Positions 34,075-47,294 of a DNA stretch of 64,000 nucleotides are shown here, in pieces. Made by a program: the position numbers and the translations under genes. The DNA comes from Gammaproteobacteria bacterium (GTDB lineage: Bacteria; Pseudomonadota; Gammaproteobacteria; Xanthomonadales; SZUA-36), in NCBI GenBank assembly GCA_030426265.1, contig JAUHYP010000006.1, positions 1-64,000 of the forward strand, in the 5' to 3' direction. The notes under the pieces are model-generated. The model was not told where the DNA came from. It was given only the letters and a program-made list of their open reading frames with translations, and ran no database searches. Numbering within the stretch: the stretch's first letter is position 1; each line of letters begins with the position of its first letter.

Positions 34075-35643
34075 TTGAGCAGTTACGACACCATCATCGT
34101 TGGCGCCGGATCCGCCGGCTGCGTGCTGGCCGGCCGCCTCAGCGAGAACCCCAACCGCCGGGTTCTCCTGCTCGAAGCCGGCGCGAAGGACCGCAACCCC
34201 TTCATTCACATGCCCGCCGGGCTCTGGCAACTGCGCAACAACACGCGCATCAACTGGGGCTACGAGACCGAACCCGAGCCGAACCTGGCCAACCGCCGGC
34301 TGTACTGGCCCCGTGGCCGCGTGCTGGGCGGCTCCAGCGCCATCAACGCCATGGTGTACTGCCGTGGACACCGCAAGGACTACGACCTCTGGGCCGCGAC
34401 CGGCGCGACCGGCTGGGGCTGGGATGACGTCTTTCCCTGGTTCCTGAAGTCCGAGGACCAGGAACGCGGCCCCAGCGAGTGGCATGGCGCCGGCGGGCCG
34501 CTGGGGGTGCAGGACCTGCGCTACCACAGCCCGCTGACGGCCCTGTTCCTGCAGGCCTGCGAGCAGGCGGGCCTGCCCGCCACTGACGACTTCAACGGCC
34601 CCCGCCAGCGCGGCGCCGGGCTGTACCAGGTCACCCAGCGCGACGGCCGCCGCTGCAGCGCCGCGACCGCCTGGTTGCGGCCGGCGCTGGACCGCCCGAA
34701 CCTGGAAGTGATCACCGGCGCGCTGGCGCATTCGGTGCTCTTCGACGGCGGGCGCGCCAGGGGTGTGCGGGCATCAGTGAAAGGCCGGCCAAGTGACTTC
34801 GAAGCCGGCGAGGTGATTCTGTGCGGCGGTGCCGTGAACTCGCCGCAACTGCTGATGCTGTCCGGCATCGGCCCGGCCGATCACCTCTCCGAACTGGGCA
34901 TCGACGTCCACACCGACCTGCCGGGCGTGGGCGAGAACCTGCAGGACCACCTGGACACCTGCACGGTGATGTCGATCCGTACGAAGGACAGCTACGAGTC
35001 CATGAACCAGCTGGGCGCCATGCTCCAGTACCTGCTCAAGCGCCAGGGGCCAGGGACGTCCAACGTGGCTGAAGGCGGGGCCTTCATCGTCAGTCCCGAA
35101 GCGCCGGATGACCGCCCCGACATCCAGTTGCACTTCCTCCCGGCCCAGGTGGACAACCACGGCCGCAACGAACTGCCCGGCAACGGCATGACCCTGCACG
35201 CCTGCCAGCTGCGCCCCGAGAGTCGCGGCCGCATCCGGCTCAAATCCGCCGACCCCAACGCGCACCCGGCGATCTTCGCCAACTACCTGGACACCGAGCT
35301 GGACCGCCGCACCATGGTCGAGGGCCTGCGCCAGGCCCGGCGCATCTTCGAACAGCCGGCCTTCGCCGACATCATCGACGGGCCCGTCTATCCCGAGGCC
35401 GGCGTGGAATCGGACGACCAGCTGCTGGACTTCGTGCGCCGCAAGGCCGAGACGGTCTACCACCCGGTGGGCAGCTGCCGCATGGGCAGCGACGACCGCG
35501 CCGTCGTCGACCCCTCCCTCCGGGTTCGAGGCGTGGACGGCCTGCGCGTGGTCGACGCCTCCGTGATGCCCACCCTTGTCTCCGGGAACACCAACGCGCC
35601 GACGCTCATGATCGCGGAAAAGATCGCCGCGGAGATGGCCTGA
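34075..35643 (+). CDS. GMC-family FAD oxidoreductase (choline/alcohol dehydrogenase-like)
   Basis: 522-aa flavoprotein. The FAD-binding fold is at the N-terminus (DTIIVGAGSAGCVLAGRLSE), followed by GMC signature 1 around RGRVLGGSSAINAMVYCRGH and signature 2 around GAVNSPQLLMLSGIGP. The active-site His region is YHPVGSCRMG, and the C-terminus has DASVMPTLVSGNTNAPTLMIAEKIA. It resembles BetA and alkane-pathway alcohol dehydrogenases, so an alcohol is the likely substrate. The start is TTG at 34075, directly before SSYDTIIVG; no ATG is in frame nearby. Confidence 0.92.
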   Translation: MSSYDTIIVGAGSAGCVLAGRLSENPNRRVLLLEAGAKDRNPFIHMPAGLWQLRNNTRINWGYETEPEPNLANRRLYWPRGRVLGGSSAINAMVYCRGHRKDYDLWAATGATGWGWDDVFPWFLKSEDQERGPSEWHGAGGPLGVQDLRYHSPLTALFLQACEQAGLPATDDFNGPRQRGAGLYQVTQRDGRRCSAATAWLRPALDRPNLEVITGALAHSVLFDGGRARGVRASVKGRPSDFEAGEVILCGGAVNSPQLLMLSGIGPADHLSELGIDVHTDLPGVGENLQDHLDTCTVMSIRTKDSYESMNQLGAMLQYLLKRQGPGTSNVAEGGAFIVSPEAPDDRPDIQLHFLPAQVDNHGRNELPGNGMTLHACQLRPESRGRIRLKSADPNAHPAIFANYLDTELDRRTMVEGLRQARRIFEQPAFADIIDGPVYPEAGVESDDQLLDFVRRKAETVYHPVGSCRMGSDDRAVVDPSLRVRGVDGLRVVDASVMPTLVSGNTNAPTLMIAEKIAAEMA

Positions 35644-35694
35644 CACCTACCGAGCCTGGCGGCTCTGACGCGGCCCCGCAGGCCGACTCTGGGG

Positions 35695-37620
35695 TCAGCG
35701 GCCGCCGACCAGGGGAGGAATCGGGACGTGCATGGCGGAGCAGACGGCGCGTATCAATTCCAGTTCGGCTTCCTTGAATTCGCCATCGTGCTGGACCGCC
35801 AGCGCCAGGGCGCGCAGGAGTTTTTCCTTGGCGGGGGCGGTGAGTTCGTCCAGGCGCCCCAGGGAGGCGTCCAGCAGTTCCATCCAGTTCGACGTGTCCG
35901 GCAGGGCGTCCGGCGTCTCGCCGAGGGCCTCTTCCAGCGCGGCCCGGTAGGCCGCCAGGGCCGCCTCGGGATCGTCGGGGGCGCCGTGGCCGGCGACCAC
36001 GGCCAGCACGGCCCGCACCGCGTCCCGGCGCTGCCGCAGCGATTTGCTGCCGGCCACCGACACCTTGTGCGGGTTGGCGGATTCCCAGAGGTACTGGCGC
36101 ACGATCCGCGCCAGCAGGTATTCGAACACGTCCACCTGGCCGTCAACGTGAATCATCGCGTCGATGGCGGACAAGAGGCGCCGCAGCTGGTCCGGCGGTT
36201 GGCGGTGCAGGGCCGGCAGGGCGATCTCCAGCAGCGGCAGGCGCTGGGTCGACTCGAGTGGGCCCGCCGTGCCGGCCAGTTCGCGTACGGCGCGGGCGGC
36301 GCGTTCGCCCAGGTGGGTCTCGATGGCCTGCAGCTGCTGCTCGCGCCCCGCGGCATCGTCCTGGAGCAGGGCATACATCAGTGCCACCGGGGCCGATTCC
36401 ACGGCCCGCGCGACATGGGTCGCGGCCACCGGCAGGCTGTCAGCCAGCACTGCCGCCATCAGGATGCGGTGCAGGTCGGGATTGCCGATCTGCTCGACCA
36501 GGGACTGGAAGTCGATGGGCACCGGGCCCTTCGTCGCCTGCCGTTCACGCCGTTCCTCCTCCCGGGCCGCCACTTCCCGCTGGCGCTCGGCATCGCGGCG
36601 GATGCGGTCGGCCACCACCTTCAATTCGTCCTCGGTGAAACCGGGTTCCACCCGGGAGATGCGTTGCAACAGCGGGGGGTGGGTGGCGAACAGGCTTTGC
36701 GCCCGGCCGGGGCCGAACAGCATGTGCCCCACCTCCTCGGTGTCGACGCGCAGGTAGGAATGGTCGTTGTAGACGGCGATCTTCTTCAGCGCGCCGCCGA
36801 TGCTGTCCGGGTCGCGGGTGAATTGCACGGCCGAGGCGTCCGCCAGGTACTCGCGCTGGCGGGAGACGGCGGACTTGATGATGCGACCGAAGAACAGGCC
36901 GATGTAGCCCACGGCGACCAGGGCCAGGGCGAGCGCCAGGATGGCCGCGCCGCCGCTGTTGCGCGAACGGCCGAGATGGTGGCCGTGGTAGAGCACCCTT
37001 CGGCCGATCAGGGCCAGCACCAGGATGCCGAACAGCGCGCCCACCAGGCGGATGTTGATCCGCATGTCGCCGTTGAGGATGTGGCTGAATTCGTGCGCGA
37101 TCACGCCCTGCAACTCGGATCGGTCGAGCTTTTCCAGCGTGCCGCGGGTGACGGCGACCGCCGCGTCCGCCGGCGACCACCCCGCGGCGAAGGCGTTGAT
37201 GCCCGACTCCTGCTCGAGCACGTAGATCTCCGGCACCGGCACGCCGGAGGCCAGTGAAATCTCCTCCACCACGTTGACCAGGCGCCGGCGCAGGGGGTCG
37301 CGGCTGTCGGGATCCACCAGGGTGCCGCCCAGCATCTTCGCGACCTCGCCGCCACCGCCCCGGAGGGTCAGCGTCTTGTACAGGCTGGACAGGCCGACCA
37401 GCGCGCCCGTGGCCAGCGCGCCACCGACGAGCGACGGGCTGTTCGCCTGCAGGTTGGCCGCCGAAAACAACGCGGCGCCCTCACCGGGTCGCAAAAAGCC
37501 GAAAGCCACCAGCAGCACGATGTCGACCACGGCCACCACCGCGACCACGGCCAGGGCGAACAGGAGCAGCAGCCAGCGCGTCTGGCGCCGGCTGCGGTCC
37601 TGGTGTTCGAAGAAATTCAC
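35695..37620 (-). CDS. M48 membrane metalloprotease fused to a C-terminal TerB-like domain
   Basis: 641-aa protein, about twice the length of HtpX. Membrane helices are at about 15-42 and 62-82. The zinc motif HEFSH is at 176-180, with the third ligand region QREYLADASAVQF; further helices lie between (VGALFGILVLALIGR, AAILALALALVAVGYIGLFFG). After residue 330 comes a charged linker and a helical C-terminus resembling TerB/DUF533 domains (IDAMIHVDGQVDVFEYLLARIV and ALAVQHDGEFKEAELELIRAVC). The start is GTG with AAGGGG upstream. It follows lemA, the usual partner of M48 proteases in LemA-HtpX pairs. Confidence 0.9.
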   Translation of the reverse strand: MNFFEHQDRSRRQTRWLLLLFALAVVAVVAVVDIVLLVAFGFLRPGEGAALFSAANLQANSPSLVGGALATGALVGLSSLYKTLTLRGGGGEVAKMLGGTLVDPDSRDPLRRRLVNVVEEISLASGVPVPEIYVLEQESGINAFAAGWSPADAAVAVTRGTLEKLDRSELQGVIAHEFSHILNGDMRINIRLVGALFGILVLALIGRRVLYHGHHLGRSRNSGGAAILALALALVAVGYIGLFFGRIIKSAVSRQREYLADASAVQFTRDPDSIGGALKKIAVYNDHSYLRVDTEEVGHMLFGPGRAQSLFATHPPLLQRISRVEPGFTEDELKVVADRIRRDAERQREVAAREEERRERQATKGPVPIDFQSLVEQIGNPDLHRILMAAVLADSLPVAATHVARAVESAPVALMYALLQDDAAGREQQLQAIETHLGERAARAVRELAGTAGPLESTQRLPLLEIALPALHRQPPDQLRRLLSAIDAMIHVDGQVDVFEYLLARIVRQYLWESANPHKVSVAGSKSLRQRRDAVRAVLAVVAGHGAPDDPEAALAAYRAALEEALGETPDALPDTSNWMELLDASLGRLDELTAPAKEKLLRALALAVQHDGEFKEAELELIRAVCSAMHVPIPPLVGGR

Positions 37621-37660
37621 GCGCGGCCCCTTGTCGCGCTATCGGGATGGGCCACGGGCC

Positions 37661-38242
37661 TCAGAAAGAGACCTTCGGCACCTCGCGCTTGGTCTCGTCC
37701 TCGATTTCCAGCAACTCGGCCGGGGCGAAATTGAACCAGCCGGCGAAGAAGTTGTTGGGGAAGGACTCGCGCAACGTGTTGTAGTCCATCACCGAGTCGT
37801 TGTACGCCTGGCGCGCGAACGCGACCTTGTTCTCGGTGGTGGTCAGCTCTTCGGAGAGCTGCATCATGTTCTCGTTGGCCTTCAGGTCCGGGTAGGACTC
37901 GGACAGGGCGAACAGTCGTCCCAGGGCGCCGGACAGGCCCTGCTCGGCCTCGGCAAGGCGCTTCATGGCCTCGGGGTCGGTCGGGTCCTTCGCCGCGTCC
38001 TTCAGGCCGGACACGGCCGCGGTGCGGGCCTTGATCACCGCTTCCAGGGTGTCGCGCTCGTGGGCCATGTAGCCCTTCGCCGTCTCGACGAGGTTGGGAA
38101 TCAGGTCGTGGCGCCGCGTGAGCTGCACGTCGATCTGCGCGAAGGCATTCTTGAAACGGTTGCGGGAGGCAACCAGTCGGTTGTAGATCGAGATGGCGAA
38201 AAACACCGCCCCGACGATGATCGCCAGCAAAACCCAGCCCAT
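37661..38242 (-). CDS. lemA: LemA-family membrane protein
   Basis: 193-aa protein with one N-terminal membrane helix (MGWVLLAIIVGAVFFAISIY) and a four-helix bundle outside it. Family motifs: YNRLVASRNRFKNAFAQIDVQLTRRHDLIPNLVETAKGY, ALGRLFALSESYPDLKANENM and the C-terminal YNTLRESFPNNFFAGWFNF. Function is not established; it is repeatedly paired with M48/HtpX proteases, as here, 40 nt upstream of one. It sits downstream of glnS but behind a likely terminator. Confidence 0.95.
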   Translation of the reverse strand: MGWVLLAIIVGAVFFAISIYNRLVASRNRFKNAFAQIDVQLTRRHDLIPNLVETAKGYMAHERDTLEAVIKARTAAVSGLKDAAKDPTDPEAMKRLAEAEQGLSGALGRLFALSESYPDLKANENMMQLSEELTTTENKVAFARQAYNDSVMDYNTLRESFPNNFFAGWFNFAPAELLEIEDETKREVPKVSF

Positions 38243-38279
38243 GACCCTACTCCTCCAATCCAGGAGCCGTCAGTCTAGC

Positions 38280-38298
38280 AAAAAGCGACGGTTTCGCT
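38280..38298 (-). terminator. Probable terminator after glnS
   Basis: On the minus strand a short AGCGA-aaccg-TCGCT hairpin is followed by five T in total, about 60 nt beyond the glnS stop. The stem is only 5 bp, so strength is doubtful. Confidence 0.45.
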
Positions 38299-38356
38299 CC
38301 CCTGCCGCTGGTCACCCGTGACGTGAGTCATGCCGCGGGATTCGCGGCCCGTGGCG

Positions 38357-40042
<1,686 letters not shown>

Positions 40043-40171
40043 GGGACTGGCTTCGATGGGCTGACGGCCTTCACGGCCCTGGGCGCGCTGCGGGCGCCGG
40101 GGAAACCGCGAATTCTAACGCAATCCCACGCCGCGTACCCAAGGGCGTGATCGACGCCAGGGAGCGAATTC

Positions 40172-41248
40172 ATGAACTTCAGACAATGTATCGCAGGGGC
40201 TGCGGCCATGGCCCTGTCGGTGGCCATGCCGGCCGTGTTCGCCGACCCGGACGCCGTGCCGGCCGGCGCGGCAGCGAAGCCCGCGACGGACCACCACCTG
40301 CACATCCAGGGTCCGTTGATTTCGGAACACCTGCGCCGGATCCAGGCAGCCATTCCCGAAGCCTTCACACACATTTCCGACGACATCTTCCAGCCGCGCA
40401 CCGGGCAGGATGCACTGGACGAACTCGATCGCGCGGGCATCCGGCACGGCGTCCTGTTGTCGATGGCCTACATGTTCGGCTTCGCCCTGGTGCCACTGGA
40501 GCCGGAAGACGCCGCTGCGTACACGCGGGCCGAGAACCGCTACAACGTCGACGCCGCCCTGGCCTCGAACGGGAGGCTGCTGGCCTTCGTCAGCGTCAAC
40601 CCGTTCACGCCCTGGGCGCTGGAGGAACTGGCGTTCTGGTCCGAGGAGCCAGGCGCCTCGGGCGTGAAACTGCACCTGGCCAACAGCGGCTTCGACCCGG
40701 GCAGCTCGGCGCAGGTAGAGCTGCTCGCCGCCTTCTTCACCGCCGCCCGGGAGGCCGGCCTGCCCCTGGTGGTGCACCTGGGCGCCGCCCCTTTGCCGAG
40801 GCCCGCCCTGGACACCTTCATCGACAGCGTATTGCGCCATGCCGGCGATCTCCCTGTGCAGATGGCGCACGGATTCAGTGCCGGCGGCATCGGCCCGGGC
40901 GCCCTGGACGCCCTCGATGCCCTGGCGGAAGCGATCGCCCGGGATGCGCCCGGAACGGCAAACCTCGTGGTGGACCTGTCCACTGTCATGCACATCGGAC
41001 AGGTCCCTCCCGGCAACGACGGTGAGGCGCCCGACCTCTCGCCCCTGCGCGAGGACTACGTTGCGAAGATGCGGGACATCGGCATGGATCGCTTCGTACT
41101 CGGCAGTGACTGGCCCGCGCTGGGCGGCCTGGCGGACTACTTCGAGGCCGAGCGGTCCCTCCTGCCCGTCACCGACGCCGAGTGGTCGATCCTGTGCCGG
41201 AACCAGGCACCCTACCTGCAGCCTTCAGAGTCGCATACAGCGCCCTGA
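40172..41248 (+). CDS. Exported amidohydrolase-2 family protein
   Basis: 358-aa TIM-barrel metal-dependent hydrolase with a signal peptide (MNFRQCIAGAAAMALSVAMPAVFA, cleavage near AVFA-D). The metal-binding HxH is in TDHHLHIQG, followed by GVKLHLANSG, LVVHLG and the late Asp in FVLGSDWPAL, the pattern of the amidohydrolase-2 (PF04909) group. Substrate unknown; periplasmic location is unusual for this group. GGGAGCG precedes the ATG. A symporter gene follows after 94 nt on the same strand. Confidence 0.85.
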   Translation: MNFRQCIAGAAAMALSVAMPAVFADPDAVPAGAAAKPATDHHLHIQGPLISEHLRRIQAAIPEAFTHISDDIFQPRTGQDALDELDRAGIRHGVLLSMAYMFGFALVPLEPEDAAAYTRAENRYNVDAALASNGRLLAFVSVNPFTPWALEELAFWSEEPGASGVKLHLANSGFDPGSSAQVELLAAFFTAAREAGLPLVVHLGAAPLPRPALDTFIDSVLRHAGDLPVQMAHGFSAGGIGPGALDALDALAEAIARDAPGTANLVVDLSTVMHIGQVPPGNDGEAPDLSPLREDYVAKMRDIGMDRFVLGSDWPALGGLADYFEAERSLLPVTDAEWSILCRNQAPYLQPSESHTAP

Positions 41249-41342
41249 CCGGCGCGCGGCCATGGCGCGCGCCCATCCCCTGCCTGCCATGCACACCCTT
41301 CGTGTAGGCTAACGCCCGAAAACCGACGAGAAGCCCCTCTCC

Positions 41343-42653
41343 ATGACCGAAAAGAAGAAGCTCAATCTCAGCACCCGCATTTTCATCGGCATGATCCTCG
41401 GCGCCGTGACCGGCTGGATCATCGCCGCCACCGGAAACGCCGAATGGACGCGAATCTGGCTGGTGGACGGCCTGTTCCGCGTGCTGGGGCAGGTGTTCGT
41501 GTCGCTGCTGCAGATGCTGGTGGTTCCGCTGGTCTTCGTCTCGCTGGTCTGCGGTTCCAGTTCCCTGTCCGACCCGAAGATGCTGGGACGGGTCGGCGGA
41601 AAGACCGTTGCGCTGTACCTGCTGACCACCGGCATCGCCGTGAGCCTGGCCCTGGCCGCGGCCGCGATTTTCCAGCCGGGCGTGGGCGCCAACCCGGTCA
41701 GCGCGGAAGCGCGTGCGATTTCCGAAGCCACGCCGTTCACCCAGGTCATCATCGACATGGTGCCGAAGAACCCGGTCAGCGCCATGGCCGAGGCCCAGAT
41801 GCTGCCGATCATCGTGTTCTCGGTGCTGCTGGGCATCGCCATCACGCTCAGCGGCAGCCGCGGCGAGCGCATCGCCTCCTGGTTCCAGGACATGAACCAC
41901 GTGATCATGCGCCTGGTCACCGTGGTGATGCGCTTTGCGCCCTACGGGGTGTTCGCCCTGCTGGCCATCCTGGCGGCCACCAGCGACGTCGCCGACTTCC
42001 TGGCGGTCGGCAAGTACGTGGCGCTGGTGTTCGCCGTGCTGTTCCTGCACGCCCTGGTGGTCTACCCCACCCTGCTCACTACCCTGGGCCGGCTGAACCC
42101 GAAGACCTTCCTGTGGAAGATGCGCGCCGCCATGATGTTCGCGTTCTCCACCGCCTCCAGCAACGCCACGATCCCCGTCACCCTGGAAACCGTCGAGAAG
42201 CGCCTGGGCGTCAGCAACCGGATCGCGTCGTTCACCGTGCCGCTGGGCGCGACCATCAACATGGACGGTACGGCCATCATGCAGGGCATCGCCACGGGCT
42301 TCATCGCCCAGTACTACGGCGTCGACCTGACGCTGGGACAGTACCTGATGGTCGTGGTGATGGTGATCCTGGCCTCCATCGGAACCGCCGGCGTTCCCAG
42401 CGTGGGCCTGGTCGTGCTGGCGGGCGTGCTGACCCAGGTGGGCCTGCCCGCCGAGGGCATCGCCATGATCCTGGGGATCGACCGCCTGCTGGACATGACC
42501 CGTACGGCGGTCAACATCACCGGGGACGCCATGGTCAGCACCGTGGTGGCCCGCAGCGAGGGTGAACTCGACATCGAGGCCTTCAACGACCCCGCCGCGG
42601 GCGAGTCCTACGAGGAAAAGGCCCTGGAAACCGGCGAGGCCCCGGCCGCCTGA
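41343..42653 (+). CDS. Dicarboxylate/amino acid:cation symporter (DAACS family)
   Basis: 436-aa secondary transporter of the GltP/DctA/GltPh family, coupling uptake of acidic amino acids or C4-dicarboxylates to H+ or Na+. The hairpin-1 motif appears as FSTASSNATIPVT and the TM7 signature as TINMDGTAIMQG; the C-terminal substrate helix has LLDMTRTAVNITGDA. Eight membrane helices plus two re-entrant loops fit. The start is the ATG opening MTEKKKLNLSTRIF. The exact substrate is undecided. A strong terminator follows. Confidence 0.93.
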   Translation: MTEKKKLNLSTRIFIGMILGAVTGWIIAATGNAEWTRIWLVDGLFRVLGQVFVSLLQMLVVPLVFVSLVCGSSSLSDPKMLGRVGGKTVALYLLTTGIAVSLALAAAAIFQPGVGANPVSAEARAISEATPFTQVIIDMVPKNPVSAMAEAQMLPIIVFSVLLGIAITLSGSRGERIASWFQDMNHVIMRLVTVVMRFAPYGVFALLAILAATSDVADFLAVGKYVALVFAVLFLHALVVYPTLLTTLGRLNPKTFLWKMRAAMMFAFSTASSNATIPVTLETVEKRLGVSNRIASFTVPLGATINMDGTAIMQGIATGFIAQYYGVDLTLGQYLMVVVMVILASIGTAGVPSVGLVVLAGVLTQVGLPAEGIAMILGIDRLLDMTRTAVNITGDAMVSTVVARSEGELDIEAFNDPAAGESYEEKALETGEAPAA

Positions 42654-42686
42654 CGCTCGCCATTCGCCTGAATCCCGGAGCCGGGA

Positions 42687-42716
42687 CAAAAAAAACCCCG
42701 GAAATTCCGGGGTTTT
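42687..42716. terminator. Bidirectional-looking Rho-independent terminator between the symporter and mnmG
   Basis: AAAACCCCGG-AAATT-CCGGGGTTTT is a perfect 10-bp stem with A and T runs on opposite sides, so it can terminate transcripts from both strands. It lies 34 nt beyond the symporter stop. The rest of 42654-42884 shows no convincing gene. Confidence 0.9.
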
Positions 42717-42884
42717 GAAAGGTGTATCGCGTTAGGCAAAGAAGTGTGGGGACTGCCTGTATGAGGTGCGACACACCAGGCACAGTCAACTTGCAGGCTC
42801 AAAGTACCGCACACGTCGTAAAAAAAGGGTAAATCCGGCGTTGCCGTTTCGTTTTGGGTCCGGATCGCCCCCGGACCGGTTGTT

Positions 42885-44774
<1,890 letters not shown>

Positions 44775-44861
44775 GGGCGCTGCCCGCCGGGGCGGGACGG
44801 TGAAAATCAGGGCGCGTATTATCCGGCGAAAGTCACCGGAAAGGCAAGTAAAAACAGTCGA

Positions 44862-47216
44862 TTAAGGGCCGCCAGGCGGGATTTCACGGGCAAGCTCGCT
44901 GGCCCGGATGTACTCACCCAGCGCGGGATCGGCATCCGACCAGGTCGCCAGGGCATGGTCGATGGAGGCGCGTGCGAGCTGGTGCTCACCCCGCTGCTTC
45001 TGGAGCCTGGCCTGGGCGACCCACAGGTTCGGCTCATTGGGGTCCAGCAGAAAGCCGCGCTCGATCGTGTGCTCGGCGCTCTCCAACTGGCCTGCCAGCA
45101 CCTGCAGCTCCGCCAGTTGAGAAATGAACATGGGCATGCCGTGGGCGTACATCTCACCCGCGATGAAGGAGCGGTCCACCTCGTCGATCCCCGCTTCGAT
45201 GAACGCCGCTGCCTCGGCGTACCGACCTTCGCGGTAGGCGATCTCACCGGACACCAGGGGCACCTGGAATGCCAGGGAATTGAAGCCGAGCTGCTCCAGG
45301 ACTGCCTCGAAGCGGGCCAGGTGTTCCCAGGCCTCCTCGTAACGCCCTTCGAACGCCGCGATGCCCGCTTCCATGGTCTCCAGAAACTGGTTCATCGGCG
45401 GTACCACGACGATCTCCCGGGCCTCCTGCAGCACGGCGCGGGCGGCGTCGAGGTCATCCAGGCGGAGATACTGGCCGACGATGGAGGTGTGAACGGTCAG
45501 GGCCACGGCAAAGGGAGGCTGCGATTCGGACATGTAGCGCTCCGCTGCCCGCATCTGCTCGATGGCCGCGTCGACCCGGCCCATGCGGGCCTCGTAGAAA
45601 TGAGCCGCAACATGCACGGTCGCGAACTGGCTCGCCGTCCGCGCCGTGGCCAGCGCGTCCTCCAGCAGGCGGCGGGCGCGGGCATCATCACCCAGCCTCG
45701 CCGCGATCGTGTGCTGGCGCAACAGGGGGGACACCGTATCATCCTTGAGCAACTGGGCCTGTTCGTAGTGGGTCTGGGCGGCTTCGAGGTCGCCGGTGTC
45801 GCGCAACAGGTCGCCAAGCTTGAGACTGGCCCCGATGTCCTCGGGCTGGGCGGCCTGGTAGCGACGCGCGTAGTCGATGGCCCCTTCCATGTCACCCAGC
45901 GAGCGATCCAGGTCGGACAGCGTCAACAGCAGGCCGGTGTTCAGCGCATCCTTTGCCAGGGCCTGCTCGAAATGCTCCTTGGCCTCCGCCAGCTCACCCG
46001 ACACCATCAGCAGCGTCGCGAGCTGCACATGCCACCGCGCTTCGCCACTGAGCCGGACCTGGAGGCGAATGAAGTCCATCAGCCGCTCGCTCTGTCCAGT
46101 GGCGCGGTAGTGCATGGCCTTGAGAATGGCGCGGTCATTCGCCGGCAGCCGGTAGTCCAGTTCCTGGGCTTGTGCCAGCACTTCGGCCGCGGCAGGAAAA
46201 TTCCCGGTCTCGGTGATCATCATGCCCTTGACGAACAGCGCCATCACGAAGGCCGGGTCCTCCGCGAGGGCGGCGTCCATCTGGCCTAGCGCTCCAGGAA
46301 TGTCATTGTCGATCAGCCGGGCGTTCAGCCCGGCGATGTAGGCTTTCAGGGCGCCTTCGGATTCCCCGTAAGTCTCGGCCAGCGGCAGGTCCTCCTGGGC
46401 GCCTGCTTCGAGGGAGGGGACCTCCAGGGCCTCTCTCACCCGGATCGACGTGTTGTCCATCAGGGTGTACAGGTCCCAGCCACGCTCCTCGAGCTCCGCC
46501 ACGCGCGACATGCTGCGGACGTCCCAGAGCCGCGTCGTGAGTACGAGCTCATCGCCTTCCTTGCGCACCGTCCCGTTGGTGAAGTACTCGATGTTGGCGT
46601 CCCTCGCGATGTCCCGCAGCAGGGATGCGGGCGCACCGACACCATCGGTGAAGCCCGAGGCCTTCAAGCGGCCATAGAACCCCCCACCCCAGGCGCCGTA
46701 GGGCGAACTGGCCGAAAGCCACTTGTCCTGCTGAAGGTCCTGGGTCAGCAGTTCCGTGGCGGCATACTGCAGCCAGTCCAGCCCGGGGTCGCCGCTTTCA
46801 TTGTCGAAGAAGAAGACGGCCAGGCGCTGGCGCGCGGCCTCTTGCGGAACGATGTGGGTTTCCTGCTCACCTTCCTCGTTGACCACGGACACCCGTTCCG
46901 CCGTGATGCCCAGGTCCTTGCCGCCAAAGAACGCGAGCAACAGGCCCGCCGTGGCCAGCACGTTGATCGGCACGCCGATCTTCTGGGCGCGCGTCGCCGT
47001 GTCCTTGCCGGGGCGCCCATACGACCAGGCGATGAGGCAGACCGCGGGCAGCAGGGAAAACAGCCCCCAGAACACGATGTCGGTGAGGTAGGGAGAGAGG
47101 AGGTATCGGTCGACCAGGCGGTCGAGTATCTCGACCACGACCCAGCAACTCGCGACGTAGACACCCACCGCCGGCAGGACCCGGCGCTCCCTGAGTTCGG
47201 TGATGAAATCGGCCAT
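44862..47216 (-). CDS. TPR membrane protein with a TolB/FlgO-like domain
   Basis: 784-aa protein. The N-terminus (RERRVLPAVGVYVASCWVVVEIL) is the membrane helix type seen in Xanthomonadales TPR and adenylate-cyclase-like proteins, followed by two more helices (about 45-62 and 84-101). Next is a TolB/FlgO-like alpha/beta domain (RLAVFFFDNESGDPGLDWLQYAATELLTQDL, about 132-260), here outside the membrane by inference. From about 290 to the end are tandem TPR units (e.g. GNFPAAAEVLAQAQEL, GELAEAKEHFEQALA, GDLEAAQTHYEQAQ). Function unknown; scaffold role likely. It lies 87 nt upstream of mnmG on the same strand. Confidence 0.85.
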   Translation of the reverse strand: MADFITELRERRVLPAVGVYVASCWVVVEILDRLVDRYLLSPYLTDIVFWGLFSLLPAVCLIAWSYGRPGKDTATRAQKIGVPINVLATAGLLLAFFGGKDLGITAERVSVVNEEGEQETHIVPQEAARQRLAVFFFDNESGDPGLDWLQYAATELLTQDLQQDKWLSASSPYGAWGGGFYGRLKASGFTDGVGAPASLLRDIARDANIEYFTNGTVRKEGDELVLTTRLWDVRSMSRVAELEERGWDLYTLMDNTSIRVREALEVPSLEAGAQEDLPLAETYGESEGALKAYIAGLNARLIDNDIPGALGQMDAALAEDPAFVMALFVKGMMITETGNFPAAAEVLAQAQELDYRLPANDRAILKAMHYRATGQSERLMDFIRLQVRLSGEARWHVQLATLLMVSGELAEAKEHFEQALAKDALNTGLLLTLSDLDRSLGDMEGAIDYARRYQAAQPEDIGASLKLGDLLRDTGDLEAAQTHYEQAQLLKDDTVSPLLRQHTIAARLGDDARARRLLEDALATARTASQFATVHVAAHFYEARMGRVDAAIEQMRAAERYMSESQPPFAVALTVHTSIVGQYLRLDDLDAARAVLQEAREIVVVPPMNQFLETMEAGIAAFEGRYEEAWEHLARFEAVLEQLGFNSLAFQVPLVSGEIAYREGRYAEAAAFIEAGIDEVDRSFIAGEMYAHGMPMFISQLAELQVLAGQLESAEHTIERGFLLDPNEPNLWVAQARLQKQRGEHQLARASIDHALATWSDADPALGEYIRASELAREIPPGGP

Positions 47217-47294
47217 GGGCGTCGATTATAGCGAGATGCCGGAGCCACTCCATCACCCGGTTGGCCCGTGCGGGAAGTGCCGTTGGTTGAGTGC

